This document shows, piece by piece, positions 1 through 8,742 of a DNA stretch of 50,272 nt. The notes under the pieces are model-generated. The model was not told where the DNA came from, made no database searches, and was given only the letters and a program-made list of their open reading frames with translations. The stretch's first letter is position 1. Each line of letters starts with the position of its first letter. The stretch comes from Pseudomonadota bacterium (lineage in GTDB: Bacteria > Myxococcota_A > Polyangia > Polyangiales > Polyangiaceae). The stretch is from NCBI GenBank assembly GCA_023398955.1, contig JAEWRL010000034.1, forward strand, positions 1 to 50,272, read 5' to 3'. The position numbers and the translations under genes are program-made.

Positions 1-103
1 AGCAAGCTCCACGCCCAACTCTGCTGACCCCACCACAACCGAATATCGTCCGTGGGGGAAAGGGGGAGGTCTATCCACGGGGCCGATCAACCCACGATAG
101 TGG

Positions 104-157
104 CCCCCCATGCGCTCGAAAACCCCAACTCCGCCCATCCAAACCCTTCATGGGGGG
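104..157. repeat. 9-bp inverted repeat with 36-bp spacer
   Basis: CCCCCCATG at 104-112 is the exact reverse complement of CATGGGGGG at 149-157. The spacer is long and no T-tract follows, so a terminator role for the GH8 gene is only weakly supported. It could also be chance pairing in a C-rich tract. Confidence 0.35.
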
Positions 158-159
158 GA

Positions 160-177
160 GCGCGCGAAATCTAGGTT
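160..177 (-). repeat. 18-bp repeat, copy 1
   Basis: Read on the minus strand this is AACCTAGATTTCGCGCGC, identical over 18 bases to 49892-49909 on the plus strand. In both copies a C-run follows after at most one differing base. It sits in noncoding sequence. A dispersed repeat or a shared promoter/operator element are both possible. Confidence 0.6.
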
Positions 178-304
178 GAAGACACTCCCCAATAGGCTGG
201 GCTCGTCACAGTCGTGGAGACGGCCCGGATCTGTTTAGTGACTGTGGACTCGCGTTCTCGCGTGCCGAACGGGAGGCTCCGCAACCCGATGACACCCTGG
301 CTGG

Positions 305-1933
305 CTAGCGTTCTCCCCCACAGGTCGTCCAGTTCCCGCTGAGCGCAAGGAGTGACAGCGCCCGCAGACAGCGCGGGAAGTACTCCGCGTCGTGGCTCCC
401 GGGACTCGTCGGGATCCCCTTCAGCTCCGCCGCTAGAGCGTCTGCGGCAGCCTGACTGTGTGCCATCGCACCGACGCTCCAGGGTCCGATGTTGATAGCG
501 GTGTGGTCCGCGTAGCCATCGTGGGAGGTGTCCAGGCTTCCGTCCAGGTGGTACCACTGGCCCAGCTCGGGCAGCGGCTGCGACACGACCCAGGCCGTCA
601 CCTTGTCGACCCACGCCTTCGCTTCCCGGTTCCCCCACCACAAGTAGTCCGTCGCGATGCGCCAAGGAGTCCGCGCAGCATCATCCCCGTAGTCGTCAGA
701 GAAATCGAAGGTACACCCCTCGACGGAGCCGCCCGAGGTCGACCCCCAGTTGCGCACCAGCCCTGTGCTCGGATGTGACGCGCGCGCCAGCAGCACGTAG
801 CTATCGTCGGCGAGCTTGTTCCAGAACTCGGCGCTCTGCGGCACGTGCTGGGCGAAGGCACGGTAGTAGCCTGGTGCGAAGTAGGAGTAGTTGATGCAGC
901 CGTTGTTGTCGAAGAAACTGCTGTCACCTGGCTGCAGGACGGCAACCGAACCGTCCCACCCGATCATGCTGGCCTCCATGGCGTCGATGATACGCGTGGC
1001 CTCGGCCCCGTAATCCCCGCCCCACTTGCAGCTTGCCATGAGCAGAGCCATCGCGACGTCCAAATCCGCGTCGGAGGCCGCATTGTCCGGGTACTCGTTG
1101 TACTTCTGCTCCCAGTGGGCGTCACACCCATACCGCAGCCAATGCATGAGCCCGTATTCGTCGAGCGCCATGTCATAGTATGCGAACAGACCATCGAACG
1201 CAGTACGGTCGTCGTGGGCGACGGTGAGGAGCATGCCGTATCCGATGCCCTCGGAAACTGTGGCGTCGAGGCGCGCATTCTCCCACGGCACGCGGTACAC
1301 CCCGCCACCACAGTCCTCGAGGTGAACTGCCTTCCAATCCTCGTAGGCGCGCACGGCGTCGTCCCAACTGACCGTGGCCGGAGCAAACCCGTAAGGCAGC
1401 GTGACCGGTTGCCCCCCAATCCCTGAACCACCTTCGCCAGACCCGACCGTTCCCCCCTGGCTCGAGCCACCGGCACCGGCTCCGCCCAGGTGAGCGCCAC
1501 CGCTTCCGATGTCGAGACCTCCGGCACCAGAGAGACGACCGCCGGCGCCGTTCCCTACGGCGGGACTGCCCCCTGCAGCAGGCGACGCACTGCCGCCAGC
1601 CGCGAGACCACCGCCGCCACTATCGACCGGCGCTGCGCCACCGCTCCCGCTGGAGGGAGCTTCCTCGTCGGAGGGTTGGCCGCCAAGCCCTCGCCAAGGT
1701 GGGTTTTCCCCGCTGGGATCGGCCCCGCCGGCTCCCGTGACCGGGCCTCCGCCGACACCGTTCGCCAGCCCACCACCAAGACCGGAGCCACCGCTCGCGG
1801 GGGAGCCATCGACGGCGGCCGCGCCTCCCGTACTGGGGATGGCGAGCGGGTGCTGGGGAGAGACGTCCTCGGTGCACGCGAGCACCCAGGCAAAAAAGAT
1901 GGGACCGAAGAAATGCGGGCGGGACACGAGCAT
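305..1933 (-). CDS. Secreted GH8 glycoside hydrolase lipoprotein (endoglucanase-like)
   Basis: Likely hydrolyses beta-1,4-linked polysaccharide (cellulose, chitosan or xylan type) outside the cytoplasm. The 542-residue protein begins with a hydrophobic signal ending in VLAC (Cys20), so it is a probable lipoprotein. A roughly 145-residue Gly/Ala/Ser/Pro linker follows (about 35-180), then the catalytic domain. GH8 hallmarks are visible: SEGIGYGM with the general-acid Glu at about 228, the signature ASDADLD at about 286-292, and DDAARTPWR with the second acidic residue at about 417-418. The domain is about 360 residues, normal for GH8. The ATG at 1933 is chosen because it starts the signal peptide directly; a GTG at 1966 would add 11 residues. 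No RBS is obvious for either. The substrate cannot be assigned from sequence alone. Confidence 0.88.
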   Translation of the reverse strand: MLVSRPHFFGPIFFAWVLACTEDVSPQHPLAIPSTGGAAAVDGSPASGGSGLGGGLANGVGGGPVTGAGGADPSGENPPWRGLGGQPSDEEAPSSGSGGAAPVDSGGGGLAAGGSASPAAGGSPAVGNGAGGRLSGAGGLDIGSGGAHLGGAGAGGSSQGGTVGSGEGGSGIGGQPVTLPYGFAPATVSWDDAVRAYEDWKAVHLEDCGGGVYRVPWENARLDATVSEGIGYGMLLTVAHDDRTAFDGLFAYYDMALDEYGLMHWLRYGCDAHWEQKYNEYPDNAASDADLDVAMALLMASCKWGGDYGAEATRIIDAMEASMIGWDGSVAVLQPGDSSFFDNNGCINYSYFAPGYYRAFAQHVPQSAEFWNKLADDSYVLLARASHPSTGLVRNWGSTSGGSVEGCTFDFSDDYGDDAARTPWRIATDYLWWGNREAKAWVDKVTAWVVSQPLPELGQWYHLDGSLDTSHDGYADHTAINIGPWSVGAMAHSQAAADALAAELKGIPTSPGSHDAEYFPRCLRALSLLALSGNWTTCGGER

Positions 1934-2188
1934 GAGGTCAACCAGTAGGTGCAAGGACGCACGCACGGCATGGCGCGAGGGTCACCGTCATTGAAGCGCG
2001 ACAGCTCACCGAAGCACGAAACCGCGATGCTGGCCATAACCGGATCCGCGGCGCTGCGCAGGAAACCGAGCGGGAAAGGACGATCGTTCTCGAGTCCGTA
2101 CAGGCGAAACGGATACTTCTAGCGTGCCGAGGGAGGCCGGGAGCCCAACTGCTTGCCGATGGCCAAGCGCTGCACTAGCACGGCCGCC

Positions 2189-2965
2189 ATGACCCTCTTT
2201 CGGCCGTGTATCGACTTGCATGACGGGCGGGTGAAACAGATCGTTGGGGGGAGCCTGCGCGACGGAGCCGCGCCACGCACGAACTTCATCGCCAAGCACG
2301 ATGCCGCCTGGTTCGCCGAGCTCTACCGGCAGGACGGGCTTCTCGGCGGCCACGTCATCCAGCTGGGGCCAGGAAACGAAAACGCGGCTCTGGACGCCGT
2401 GCGCGCTTGGCCCGGCGGATTGCAGATCGGCGGCGGCATCACGCCCGAGAACGCGCGGCGCTGGTTGGACGCCGGGGCCAGCAAGGTCATCGTCACGAGC
2501 TATCTCTTCGACTCGGACGGCCTGCTCCCAGAGAGGCTCGAACGTCTGCTCGGGATAGTGGCACCAGAGGAGCTGGTGATCGACCTCAGCTGCAGGCGGC
2601 GCGATGGTGGATGGTTCGTGGCCACCCAGCGCTGGCAGGTCGTCACGACGACGGCAGTCGACGCCAACACGCTAGAACGGCTTGCTCCTGCTTGCAGCGA
2701 GTTTCTCATCCACGCCGCTGACGTCGAGGGGCTGTGCCAGGGCATCGACGAGCCGCTCGTGGAGCTCCTCGGGGATGTCTCCCCCCTTCCATGTACCTAC
2801 GCTGGCGGAGGGCGCAGCTCGACCGACCTGGAGAGGGTAGAACGCCTGAGTCGAGGCCGGGTCGACCTCACCTTCGGAAGCGCCCTCGACCTTTTCGGCG
2901 GGCAGGGGGTGCGCTATGCGGACTGCGTCGAGTTCAACCGCACACGTCGCGCCGCCATCGCCTGA
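2189..2965 (+). CDS. hisA: HisA, eukaryotic HIS6 type (ProFAR isomerase)
   Basis: Catalyses the Amadori isomerisation of ProFAR to PRFAR, the fourth step of histidine synthesis, in the cytoplasm. The 258-residue product follows the yeast HIS6 pattern closely rather than ordinary bacterial HisA: CIDLHDGRVKQIVGG at 7-21 with catalytic Asp9, TNF at 31-33, HVIQLGPGN at 55-63, IGGGI near 80, ASKVIVTS near 97-104, IDLSCRRRDGGW at 131-142 with the second Asp at 132, EFLIHAADVEGLC at 171-183 and VDLTFGSALD near the C-terminus. The ATG at 2189 matches the yeast start (M-T-x-F). An in-frame ATG at 2159 and a TTG at 2153 are alternatives, and a GGGAGG lies at 2131. No other his gene is adjacent, which is unusual for bacterial hisA. 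Confidence 0.9.
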   Translation: MTLFRPCIDLHDGRVKQIVGGSLRDGAAPRTNFIAKHDAAWFAELYRQDGLLGGHVIQLGPGNENAALDAVRAWPGGLQIGGGITPENARRWLDAGASKVIVTSYLFDSDGLLPERLERLLGIVAPEELVIDLSCRRRDGGWFVATQRWQVVTTTAVDANTLERLAPACSEFLIHAADVEGLCQGIDEPLVELLGDVSPLPCTYAGGGRSSTDLERVERLSRGRVDLTFGSALDLFGGQGVRYADCVEFNRTRRAAIA

Positions 2966-2998
2966 GCCGGCAGCGGCGAAAGCAACGAGTCTTCAGGG

Positions 2999-3042
2999 GT
3001 CAGGCATCAGGCATCAGCTCGGAGTTCAAAACCTGGTTACTG
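2999..3042 (+). repeat. 44-nt dispersed repeat, copy 1
   Basis: Begins GTCAGGCATCAGGCATCAG and contains AGTTCA then AACC. It aligns without gaps to 49784-49827 with about two thirds identity by eye, in the same orientation. The GTCAGGC/ATCAGGC core is itself a short tandem. It lies just downstream of hisA in noncoding DNA. Confidence 0.45.
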
Positions 3043-3088
3043 ACGCTTCCCGAGGCACGACGAACCCGACGAGCGAGCATGCCAAAGC

Positions 3089-3658
3089 TCAGCGCCGCGC
3101 CGTCGCGGGTTCGTCCCCACCTTGCACGAGCATTGCCTGAGCGACCCTCGCAGCCACCGCGGTCCCCACCAGGCGACGCGCGAGCGTCAGGGCGAACTCC
3201 AGAGCGCTCCCGGGACCACAGCTCGTGATGATTGTCTCATCCTCCACCACCCGCTCGTCGACGCGAACCGCGCTGGGCAGCTCGCACCCGGGATAGCTGG
3301 TCACGTTCTTTCCGTGCAGGACTCCAGCAGCCTCGAGCGCGATGGGCGCAGCGCAAATGGCAGCGACGATGCGGCCTCGCTCCGCGGCAAGGGAAGCGGC
3401 ACGGCGCACCCGCTCATCGTCACGGAGATGAGTACTGCCAGGCATCCCGCCGGGCAGCACGACCGCATCGAACTGCAGCACGTCGATATCGTCGATCGAT
3501 CGATCCGCCACGATCGCTATCCCGTGGGATCCGACCACGGTCAGCTCGCCGAGCGAAGCCGTCACGACCACCACGTCGGCGCGCCGCAGCACGTCGATGA
3601 TTGTTACCGCCTCGATCTCCTCGAACCCCGTGGCCAGAAATACTGCTACGCACGCCAT
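3089..3658 (-). CDS. DJ-1/PfpI family protein (YajL/DJ-1 subfamily)
   Basis: A cytoplasmic 189-residue protein of the DJ-1/ThiJ/PfpI fold. Roles reported for the family include glyoxalase or deglycase-like activity and oxidative stress protection; the true substrate is not established here. The nucleophile elbow AAICAAP places the reactive cysteine at Cys102, and GFEEIEA places the conserved acidic partner at Glu16, as in human DJ-1. VVLPGGMPG at about 66-74 is also typical. The ATG at 3658 is chosen because GGAGGAG lies directly upstream and the product then begins like DJ-1. A longer frame opens at 3730 but would overlap the upstream gene. It is 68 bp downstream of the lipoprotein gene on the same strand. 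Confidence 0.88.
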   Translation of the reverse strand: MACVAVFLATGFEEIEAVTIIDVLRRADVVVVTASLGELTVVGSHGIAIVADRSIDDIDVLQFDAVVLPGGMPGSTHLRDDERVRRAASLAAERGRIVAAICAAPIALEAAGVLHGKNVTSYPGCELPSAVRVDERVVEDETIITSCGPGSALEFALTLARRLVGTAVAARVAQAMLVQGGDEPATARR

Positions 3659-3726
3659 CGTCTCCTCCAGCTTCAGTTCCTGTATACCGTGGAGCCCACT
3701 CTTCGTCGGAGCAAGGATGCCATCCG

Positions 3727-5055
3727 TCATGGTGCCCGCTTCACCAGGCAGTCGACGAGACTCAGCTCCACGGCGCGTCCCCGCGGCACCGCCAACAGCA
3801 AGCCGTTCTCAGTACGAAGCAGTGGCTCCGCAACTCCGATGGCCGGCTCGGAACGTAGATCGCCAGCGACACGCCCCTCGGACACGAGCCCAAGCTGAGG
3901 CTGGCCGTCGACGGCTGGCAACACAAGCCACGCTTCATCGTGCCCAGGTTCAGCCGCCATAAGGACAGGCACGCCAACGCCGGCCTCCTGCTGCTCCACC
4001 TGCTGGGTTACCATGCTGCCGTCGGGGCGCACGTGCGCGACGTGGACCAGCCCGCGCTCACTCCCGGGGCCGTGGCTGGCTTGGCGCCAGGCAAGCACGG
4101 CGCTCTTCGCCATCGTCAAGTCGAAGGCGAAGATATGCTCTGGCCGTTGCTGAACGGCGAGCGGGACGCCCGTCGGCACTGCCAGGGACGAGAGGCTGCG
4201 AACCTTGAGCATCGCTGGCCCGACATCCAGCGTAGGATCGTCCTCAGTGCGGCCAGCATCCTGCCCAGGCCGCGCCTCCACGCGCTCGAGCCACGCCACC
4301 CAGAAGCCACTCGCGCCCACCGCGAGCTGCGGCGACTCGCCCCAAGAGCCGTCGGGAGAGACCACGAGCGGCTCGCCGCGCATGATGTCGGGATTGGCGC
4401 TCGAGAACGCAACGGCATGGATCGCACGCGCTCCCCGCACCATGCGGTCGAAGACGATGACACCGCCCTCACGGCTCAGGGCGACGTCGAAAGCGGCGGA
4501 CTCGTCCCATCCCTCCGAGACGTCGAACCCCCAGTCCACGTCGGGCTTCGTCGTGGCGTCGCGAATGATGGCGAGGCGCAAGGTTGCCCCGGCCGCGTCA
4601 GCGTCGGGCACGACGACAGCCACGGTGCTGCCATGGCTCGCCACGCGCGGGGGCGCGGCGTCTCCGTGCACTCGACCCAAGTCGATGATCCGCCCACTTT
4701 TGGCGTCGGCGCCGACGATCGCGAGCTTGGCATGCGATCCGTCGCTGAGGGGCTCCAGCATCGCGACCGCGAAACCCTCGCCCAACCGCGCAGCACCACC
4801 GACCTCGATCGCAAAGGGGACATCCAAGGCGTGTTGGTCCTCTTCCTCGTTCGGGATTGGGCCCGGTGTACCCAGTGTGAAAACACCTTGGGCTTTTGCA
4901 TTGCTACAGCGAGCAGTAGGACGCGATGCAGCCTGGGTGCCAGCACCCGCTTCCTGCGAGCGGGTCTTCGAAGCCTTCGAGCTTCGCTCGCACCCCGAGC
5001 AAACAGCTGCCGAGGTGAAGAGGAGTAGGACGATAACGGCACGAATGCAGCGCAT
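3727..5055 (-). CDS. Putative lipoprotein of unknown function
   Basis: I do not recognise a family. The 442-residue product starts with a strong signal peptide: Met-Arg, then a hydrophobic run, then a Cys in VCSGC. The lipobox is imperfect, but lipoprotein or periplasmic export is likely. The rest is all-beta in character, with recurring short strands ending in acidic or Gly turns, for example three similar blocks around PQLAVGASGFWVAW, AMLKVRSLSSLAV and VLMAAEPGHDEAWLVL. That resembles a beta-propeller-like repeat protein, which is an inference. An in-frame ATG at 5070 is an alternative start. It is divergent from the plsB-like gene with 111 bp between them and may be co-transcribed with the downstream DJ-1 gene. 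Confidence 0.7.
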   Translation of the reverse strand: MRCIRAVIVLLLFTSAAVCSGCERSSKASKTRSQEAGAGTQAASRPTARCSNAKAQGVFTLGTPGPIPNEEEDQHALDVPFAIEVGGAARLGEGFAVAMLEPLSDGSHAKLAIVGADAKSGRIIDLGRVHGDAAPPRVASHGSTVAVVVPDADAAGATLRLAIIRDATTKPDVDWGFDVSEGWDESAAFDVALSREGGVIVFDRMVRGARAIHAVAFSSANPDIMRGEPLVVSPDGSWGESPQLAVGASGFWVAWLERVEARPGQDAGRTEDDPTLDVGPAMLKVRSLSSLAVPTGVPLAVQQRPEHIFAFDLTMAKSAVLAWRQASHGPGSERGLVHVAHVRPDGSMVTQQVEQQEAGVGVPVLMAAEPGHDEAWLVLPAVDGQPQLGLVSEGRVAGDLRSEPAIGVAEPLLRTENGLLLAVPRGRAVELSLVDCLVKRAP

Positions 5056-5166
5056 GGGCGAGCATCCCATACCAGCAGCCGCCGCCAGCGCCAACCGGAT
5101 GGCCAACAGGCCCAATCTCTGTTCAACTGAGCGGCACAGCCTGGGTGCGCGCAACCGGCAGCAGGA

Positions 5167-7848
5167 ATGTGCTACGGCAAGCAGCGCGCCGAGCGCCGCT
5201 CGTCCATGCCTATGGCCAATCTCGAGCTGACGAAGCCCTACGAGCCGAACCCGATCCTGGCAGCGCTGTGCCGCCGCTTCTTCGTGAACATGCGCGTCGA
5301 CGAAACCTGGGTGCGGAATCTGCGTGCGCGCACCCAAGACTCCTCGTTGGTCTACGTCCTCCGCAGCCTCAACGTCGTCGACTTCCTCGCCCTCGAGTAC
5401 ACCACGCGTCGCTATCAGCTGCCCCGCATCCGCTTCGTCAACGATCTGGGCCTTTGGGTGCTCAATCCCCTCGGGAAGGGCTGGCTGAACGCCCTGCTGC
5501 CCCGGAGAGGGCCCAGCCCGACCGAAGAGCTCCGCGACGCCCTCGCGCAGGGCGGTTCCGCGGCCCTATTCCTGAAGCGCCCACCTAGCGTCCTCGACAT
5601 GGCATCGGTGTCCCGCGGAGGCCGTGGAGTCAAGGAGGGAGATGAGCTCGTCCGCGCTCTGTTCGAGGTGCAGCGGCATCAGACCAAGCCGATCCTGGCC
5701 ATTCCCCTGCTCTTCGTTTGGACCCAGCATCCGGACACCCGGGGGCGCGAGGCCATCGACTTCCTGCTCGGTCCCCCGGAATGGCCTACGGCTGCGCGCG
5801 CGGCAGCGCAGGCACTCTCGAACTTCAAGCGAGGGGCCTTGCTTCCGGGTGAGCCTCTGGACCTTGCGGAGTTCCTCCGTGGCTCCGAGCATCAATCCGA
5901 CGAGGTGCTCGCTCGACGAGCGACGTATGCCATGTTGCGTCGCCTCGAGCGCGAGCGTCGCACGGTCACGGGGCCCGCGGCTCGTGACGTGGACCGCGTT
6001 CGGGACGAGATCGTAAGAAGCCCCCGGCTTCAATCTGTCATCGCTGACCTGTCCGGCGGGGATGGGGAACAAGCCTACATCCTGAGCCAACGCGCAGGTA
6101 CCATGCTGAAGGAGCTACACGCGCGCCCGGAGCCGTTCACGCTGCGCGCCCTCGAGGCGATCATGGACCGCGTCTTTCACCGCATCTACGCGGGCTGCGA
6201 GCACCTGGAGAGCGACTTCGAGCGCTTGCGGCGGGCTAGCAAGGAGGGAACCCTGATCCTCCTACCCAGTCATAAGAGCCACATCGACTACCTCATCCTA
6301 TCCTACACCTTCTTCGGGGAGAGGCTCCAGCTGCCCCTCATCGCCGCTGGCGACAATCTCGACTTCTTCCCCATGGGGCCTATCTTTCGGAGAGCCGGCG
6401 CGTTCTTCATCCGGCGCTCATTTCGCGGTGACCGGTTGTACGCGGCCGTCGTCGACGCCTACATCCGACGCATCATGCGCGACGGCTATCCCATCGAGCT
6501 TTTCCTGGAGGGAGGACGGAGCCGAACGGGAAAGCTGCTGCCTCCCCGGTTCGGCCTGCTCAGCATGATCCTCGATGCCGCCCTCACCCTCCCTCACAAG
6601 AAGGTGTTTTTCGTCCCAGTCAGCATCGGCTATGAGAGGGTCATCGAGGCAGAGAGCTATGAGCGAGAGATCACTGGCGGCGAAAAGGCCCAGGAGGATG
6701 CCACCGGCCTCCTGCGCTCCTCTCGTGTCCTGCGACACCGCTACGGCCGCATCAACATACAAGTGGGCCAGATTCAGTCGCTGGAAGAGTTCCGGACCGA
6801 GCTCGACATACAGCCCGACACTCCCCTGAAGCCGGCGCAGCGGCGCGTCTTGGTGACTCGTATCGGCAACCGCGCGATGGACGAGATAAACCGCGTCACT
6901 GCGGTCACCCCCGGGGCGCTTGCAGCCCTCGCCCTCTTGACGCACTCCCGCCGCGGCCTGGGTCATGAGGCGCTGATCGACCGCTGCAGGAAGCTGCTCG
7001 GGGCGCTGTCGAGCGTCGGAGCGCGGTTGAGCAGCACACTGGCAACACCCTCGGGAACGCTCCGCCCCGCAGCCATCACGGAGGCCCTGCAGATGTTCGT
7101 GGCGGCCGAACTCGTCGAGTCACATCGAGCGGCCCCAGGGGACGAACGTCCGAGGCGAAGGCGCCGGCGTCGCGCCGCGGGGGACGGCGTCATCTACACG
7201 ATCCCGGACTCTCGTCGTTTCTCCCTCGACACGACGAAGAACATCATCGTCCACTTCTTCGTGGAGCGCTCGCTGGTTGCACTGGCTCTCGGCTCGAGCA
7301 GCACGCTGCAGGCCACGGAAGCAGACATCGGAGAGCGCGTGCGATTCCTTTCGAAGCTCTTCAAGCGTGAGTTCCGCTTCCGCTCCGACGCGCCATTCGA
7401 AACCATCCTGAGTGATGTCCTGAAGCTCCTGGAGAAGGACAACGTCATTGCCCGGTCTCCGGAGGGGCTCGTGACTCCCGGGGTTGAGCACGACGGCTGG
7501 AGCGGAGAGCGGTGGCTCAGAACCTACGCCTCAGTGCTGCGGAGTTTCGTCGAGGGCTACCAGGTGGCAGCGCGAGCCCTCACCAGTCTGCTCGTTCGCC
7601 CCTTGTCCGAGAAGGAGCTGCTGCGACGCGCCATAGCAACAGGGAACGAGATGTACTTCGCAGGAGAGCTCGAGCTGCGCGAATCCGTCAGCAAGCCGAT
7701 GCTGCAGAACGCTTGTCGCGCGTTCTTGGACCTGGGAGTATTGCGCTCCTCGGGGGACGCTTACGAGCTCATGCCCGAGTACGCCAGTCAGGAGCCGCTC
7801 GAAGAGTTCGAGACCAGCATCTCCTTCTACCTCAGGGAAGCACGATGA
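5167..7848 (+). CDS. plsB: PlsB-like glycerol-3-phosphate 1-O-acyltransferase
   Basis: Membrane-associated enzyme acylating sn-glycerol-3-phosphate at position 1, the first step of phospholipid synthesis. All acyltransferase blocks are present: HX4D at His369-Asp374 (LPSHKSHIDYL), FFIRRSF about 40 residues later, FLEGGRSRTGKLLPPRFG from Phe446, and FFVPVSIGYE. At 893 residues it is somewhat longer than E. coli PlsB (about 807). A strongly basic insert (PRRRRRRR, around residue 660) precedes a C-terminal region that looks conserved (FFVERSLVALAL). The start is uncertain: the ATG at 5167 has only a very close AGGA, and ATGs at 5206 and 5212 are plausible. Its stop overlaps the next gene in an ATGA, so translation is likely coupled. 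Confidence 0.88.
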   Translation: MCYGKQRAERRSSMPMANLELTKPYEPNPILAALCRRFFVNMRVDETWVRNLRARTQDSSLVYVLRSLNVVDFLALEYTTRRYQLPRIRFVNDLGLWVLNPLGKGWLNALLPRRGPSPTEELRDALAQGGSAALFLKRPPSVLDMASVSRGGRGVKEGDELVRALFEVQRHQTKPILAIPLLFVWTQHPDTRGREAIDFLLGPPEWPTAARAAAQALSNFKRGALLPGEPLDLAEFLRGSEHQSDEVLARRATYAMLRRLERERRTVTGPAARDVDRVRDEIVRSPRLQSVIADLSGGDGEQAYILSQRAGTMLKELHARPEPFTLRALEAIMDRVFHRIYAGCEHLESDFERLRRASKEGTLILLPSHKSHIDYLILSYTFFGERLQLPLIAAGDNLDFFPMGPIFRRAGAFFIRRSFRGDRLYAAVVDAYIRRIMRDGYPIELFLEGGRSRTGKLLPPRFGLLSMILDAALTLPHKKVFFVPVSIGYERVIEAESYEREITGGEKAQEDATGLLRSSRVLRHRYGRINIQVGQIQSLEEFRTELDIQPDTPLKPAQRRVLVTRIGNRAMDEINRVTAVTPGALAALALLTHSRRGLGHEALIDRCRKLLGALSSVGARLSSTLATPSGTLRPAAITEALQMFVAAELVESHRAAPGDERPRRRRRRRAAGDGVIYTIPDSRRFSLDTTKNIIVHFFVERSLVALALGSSSTLQATEADIGERVRFLSKLFKREFRFRSDAPFETILSDVLKLLEKDNVIARSPEGLVTPGVEHDGWSGERWLRTYASVLRSFVEGYQVAARALTSLLVRPLSEKELLRRAIATGNEMYFAGELELRESVSKPMLQNACRAFLDLGVLRSSGDAYELMPEYASQEPLEEFETSISFYLREAR

Positions 7849-8732
7849 AAGGGCGCTGCGCACCCAGCCGTGGCACCCCGTTGCTTGCGGCCACAGTGGC
7901 CGTGCTTTCCAGCGGCTGCCTCGCTAGCCCCTCGCCCCTCGCGCCCCAACTCGGCGGCTCGGTGGGCAGCCCGAGCCAAGGCACGCTGCAAGGCGGCGAG
8001 GAGCTTCCGCGGAAGGGTCCAGGCTTCGAACGGTATCGGCCTTGGGGACGCGCCCATTGGGGAACGCCAGCGCTCGTTCGACTCGTCCAGGAGGTCGCCG
8101 CCCGGGTGGAACTGGAGGCACCCTCGGGAGCGCCCCTCGTCGTCGGCGACCTTTCCGCGAAGCAAGGCGGACGGATTCCGAGACACTCCTCCCATCGCAC
8201 TGGTCGCGACGTCGATTTTCTCTGGTACGTGACGACGCCAGCAGGTGTGCCGGTCCGGAACCCTGGCTTCATCCACATGGGGCCCGATGGTTTGGCCCCA
8301 CTTCCCGGAACGGACGGGTACCTCAAGCTCGACGAGCGGCGGCAATGGCTGCTCTTCAAGGCGCTCCTGACGTCTCGAGCGGCGAACGTTCAATGGCTCT
8401 TCGTCAGTCGGCCCGTGGAGGCCATCATCATCGATTACGCGCAAGCCCGCGGGGAGCCCCTCGAGCTGATCTGGCATGCCGAAAACGTCATGCGACAACC
8501 GCGCGATGCGGCGCCGCACGCTGACCACGTGCACGTCCGCATCGCCTGCTCCGAGGATGAGGCCGTTCTCGGCTGCTATGGTGGGGGTCCCCATTGGGAG
8601 TGGCTGCCTCCGTTCTCTTCTCTAGCGCCTCTGGCAGCGCAGGATCTGGCTGCCATCGGACTCGACGATCCATGGCTGCCCGAGGAGCTCGCCCCGAGCG
8701 CCGCAACCCTCGCGCAGTCGGCTGGCCAGTGA
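7845..8732 (+). CDS. MepA-like penicillin-insensitive murein endopeptidase lipoprotein
   Basis: Likely a zinc (LAS-type, M74) peptidase that cuts D-Ala-meso-DAP cross-links in peptidoglycan. The 295-residue protein has a signal peptide ending LSSGC (Cys25), so it should be a lipoprotein, whereas E. coli MepA is soluble periplasmic. Family motifs are clear: GDLSAKQGG, then HSSHRTGRDVDF with the zinc His and Asp, and HADHVHVRI with the C-terminal His cluster. The ATG at 7845 overlaps the plsB stop (ATGA). A longer frame opening at 7512 lies inside plsB and lacks a signal peptide, so it is rejected as the start. Coupling with an acyltransferase and a DNA methyltransferase is unusual. Confidence 0.87.
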   Translation: MKGRCAPSRGTPLLAATVAVLSSGCLASPSPLAPQLGGSVGSPSQGTLQGGEELPRKGPGFERYRPWGRAHWGTPALVRLVQEVAARVELEAPSGAPLVVGDLSAKQGGRIPRHSSHRTGRDVDFLWYVTTPAGVPVRNPGFIHMGPDGLAPLPGTDGYLKLDERRQWLLFKALLTSRAANVQWLFVSRPVEAIIIDYAQARGEPLELIWHAENVMRQPRDAAPHADHVHVRIACSEDEAVLGCYGGGPHWEWLPPFSSLAPLAAQDLAAIGLDDPWLPEELAPSAATLAQSAGQ

Positions 8733-8742
8733 ACCACGCACG

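Larger units (their letters stand above)
1..304. other. Left-edge intergenic region, no gene seen
   Basis: No reading frame here looks like a protein on either strand. The stretch is C/G-tract rich. It holds a 9-bp perfect inverted repeat (104-112 with 149-157) and one copy of an 18-bp sequence that recurs inverted near the right end of the window. It lies downstream of the GH8 gene. Confidence 0.5.
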
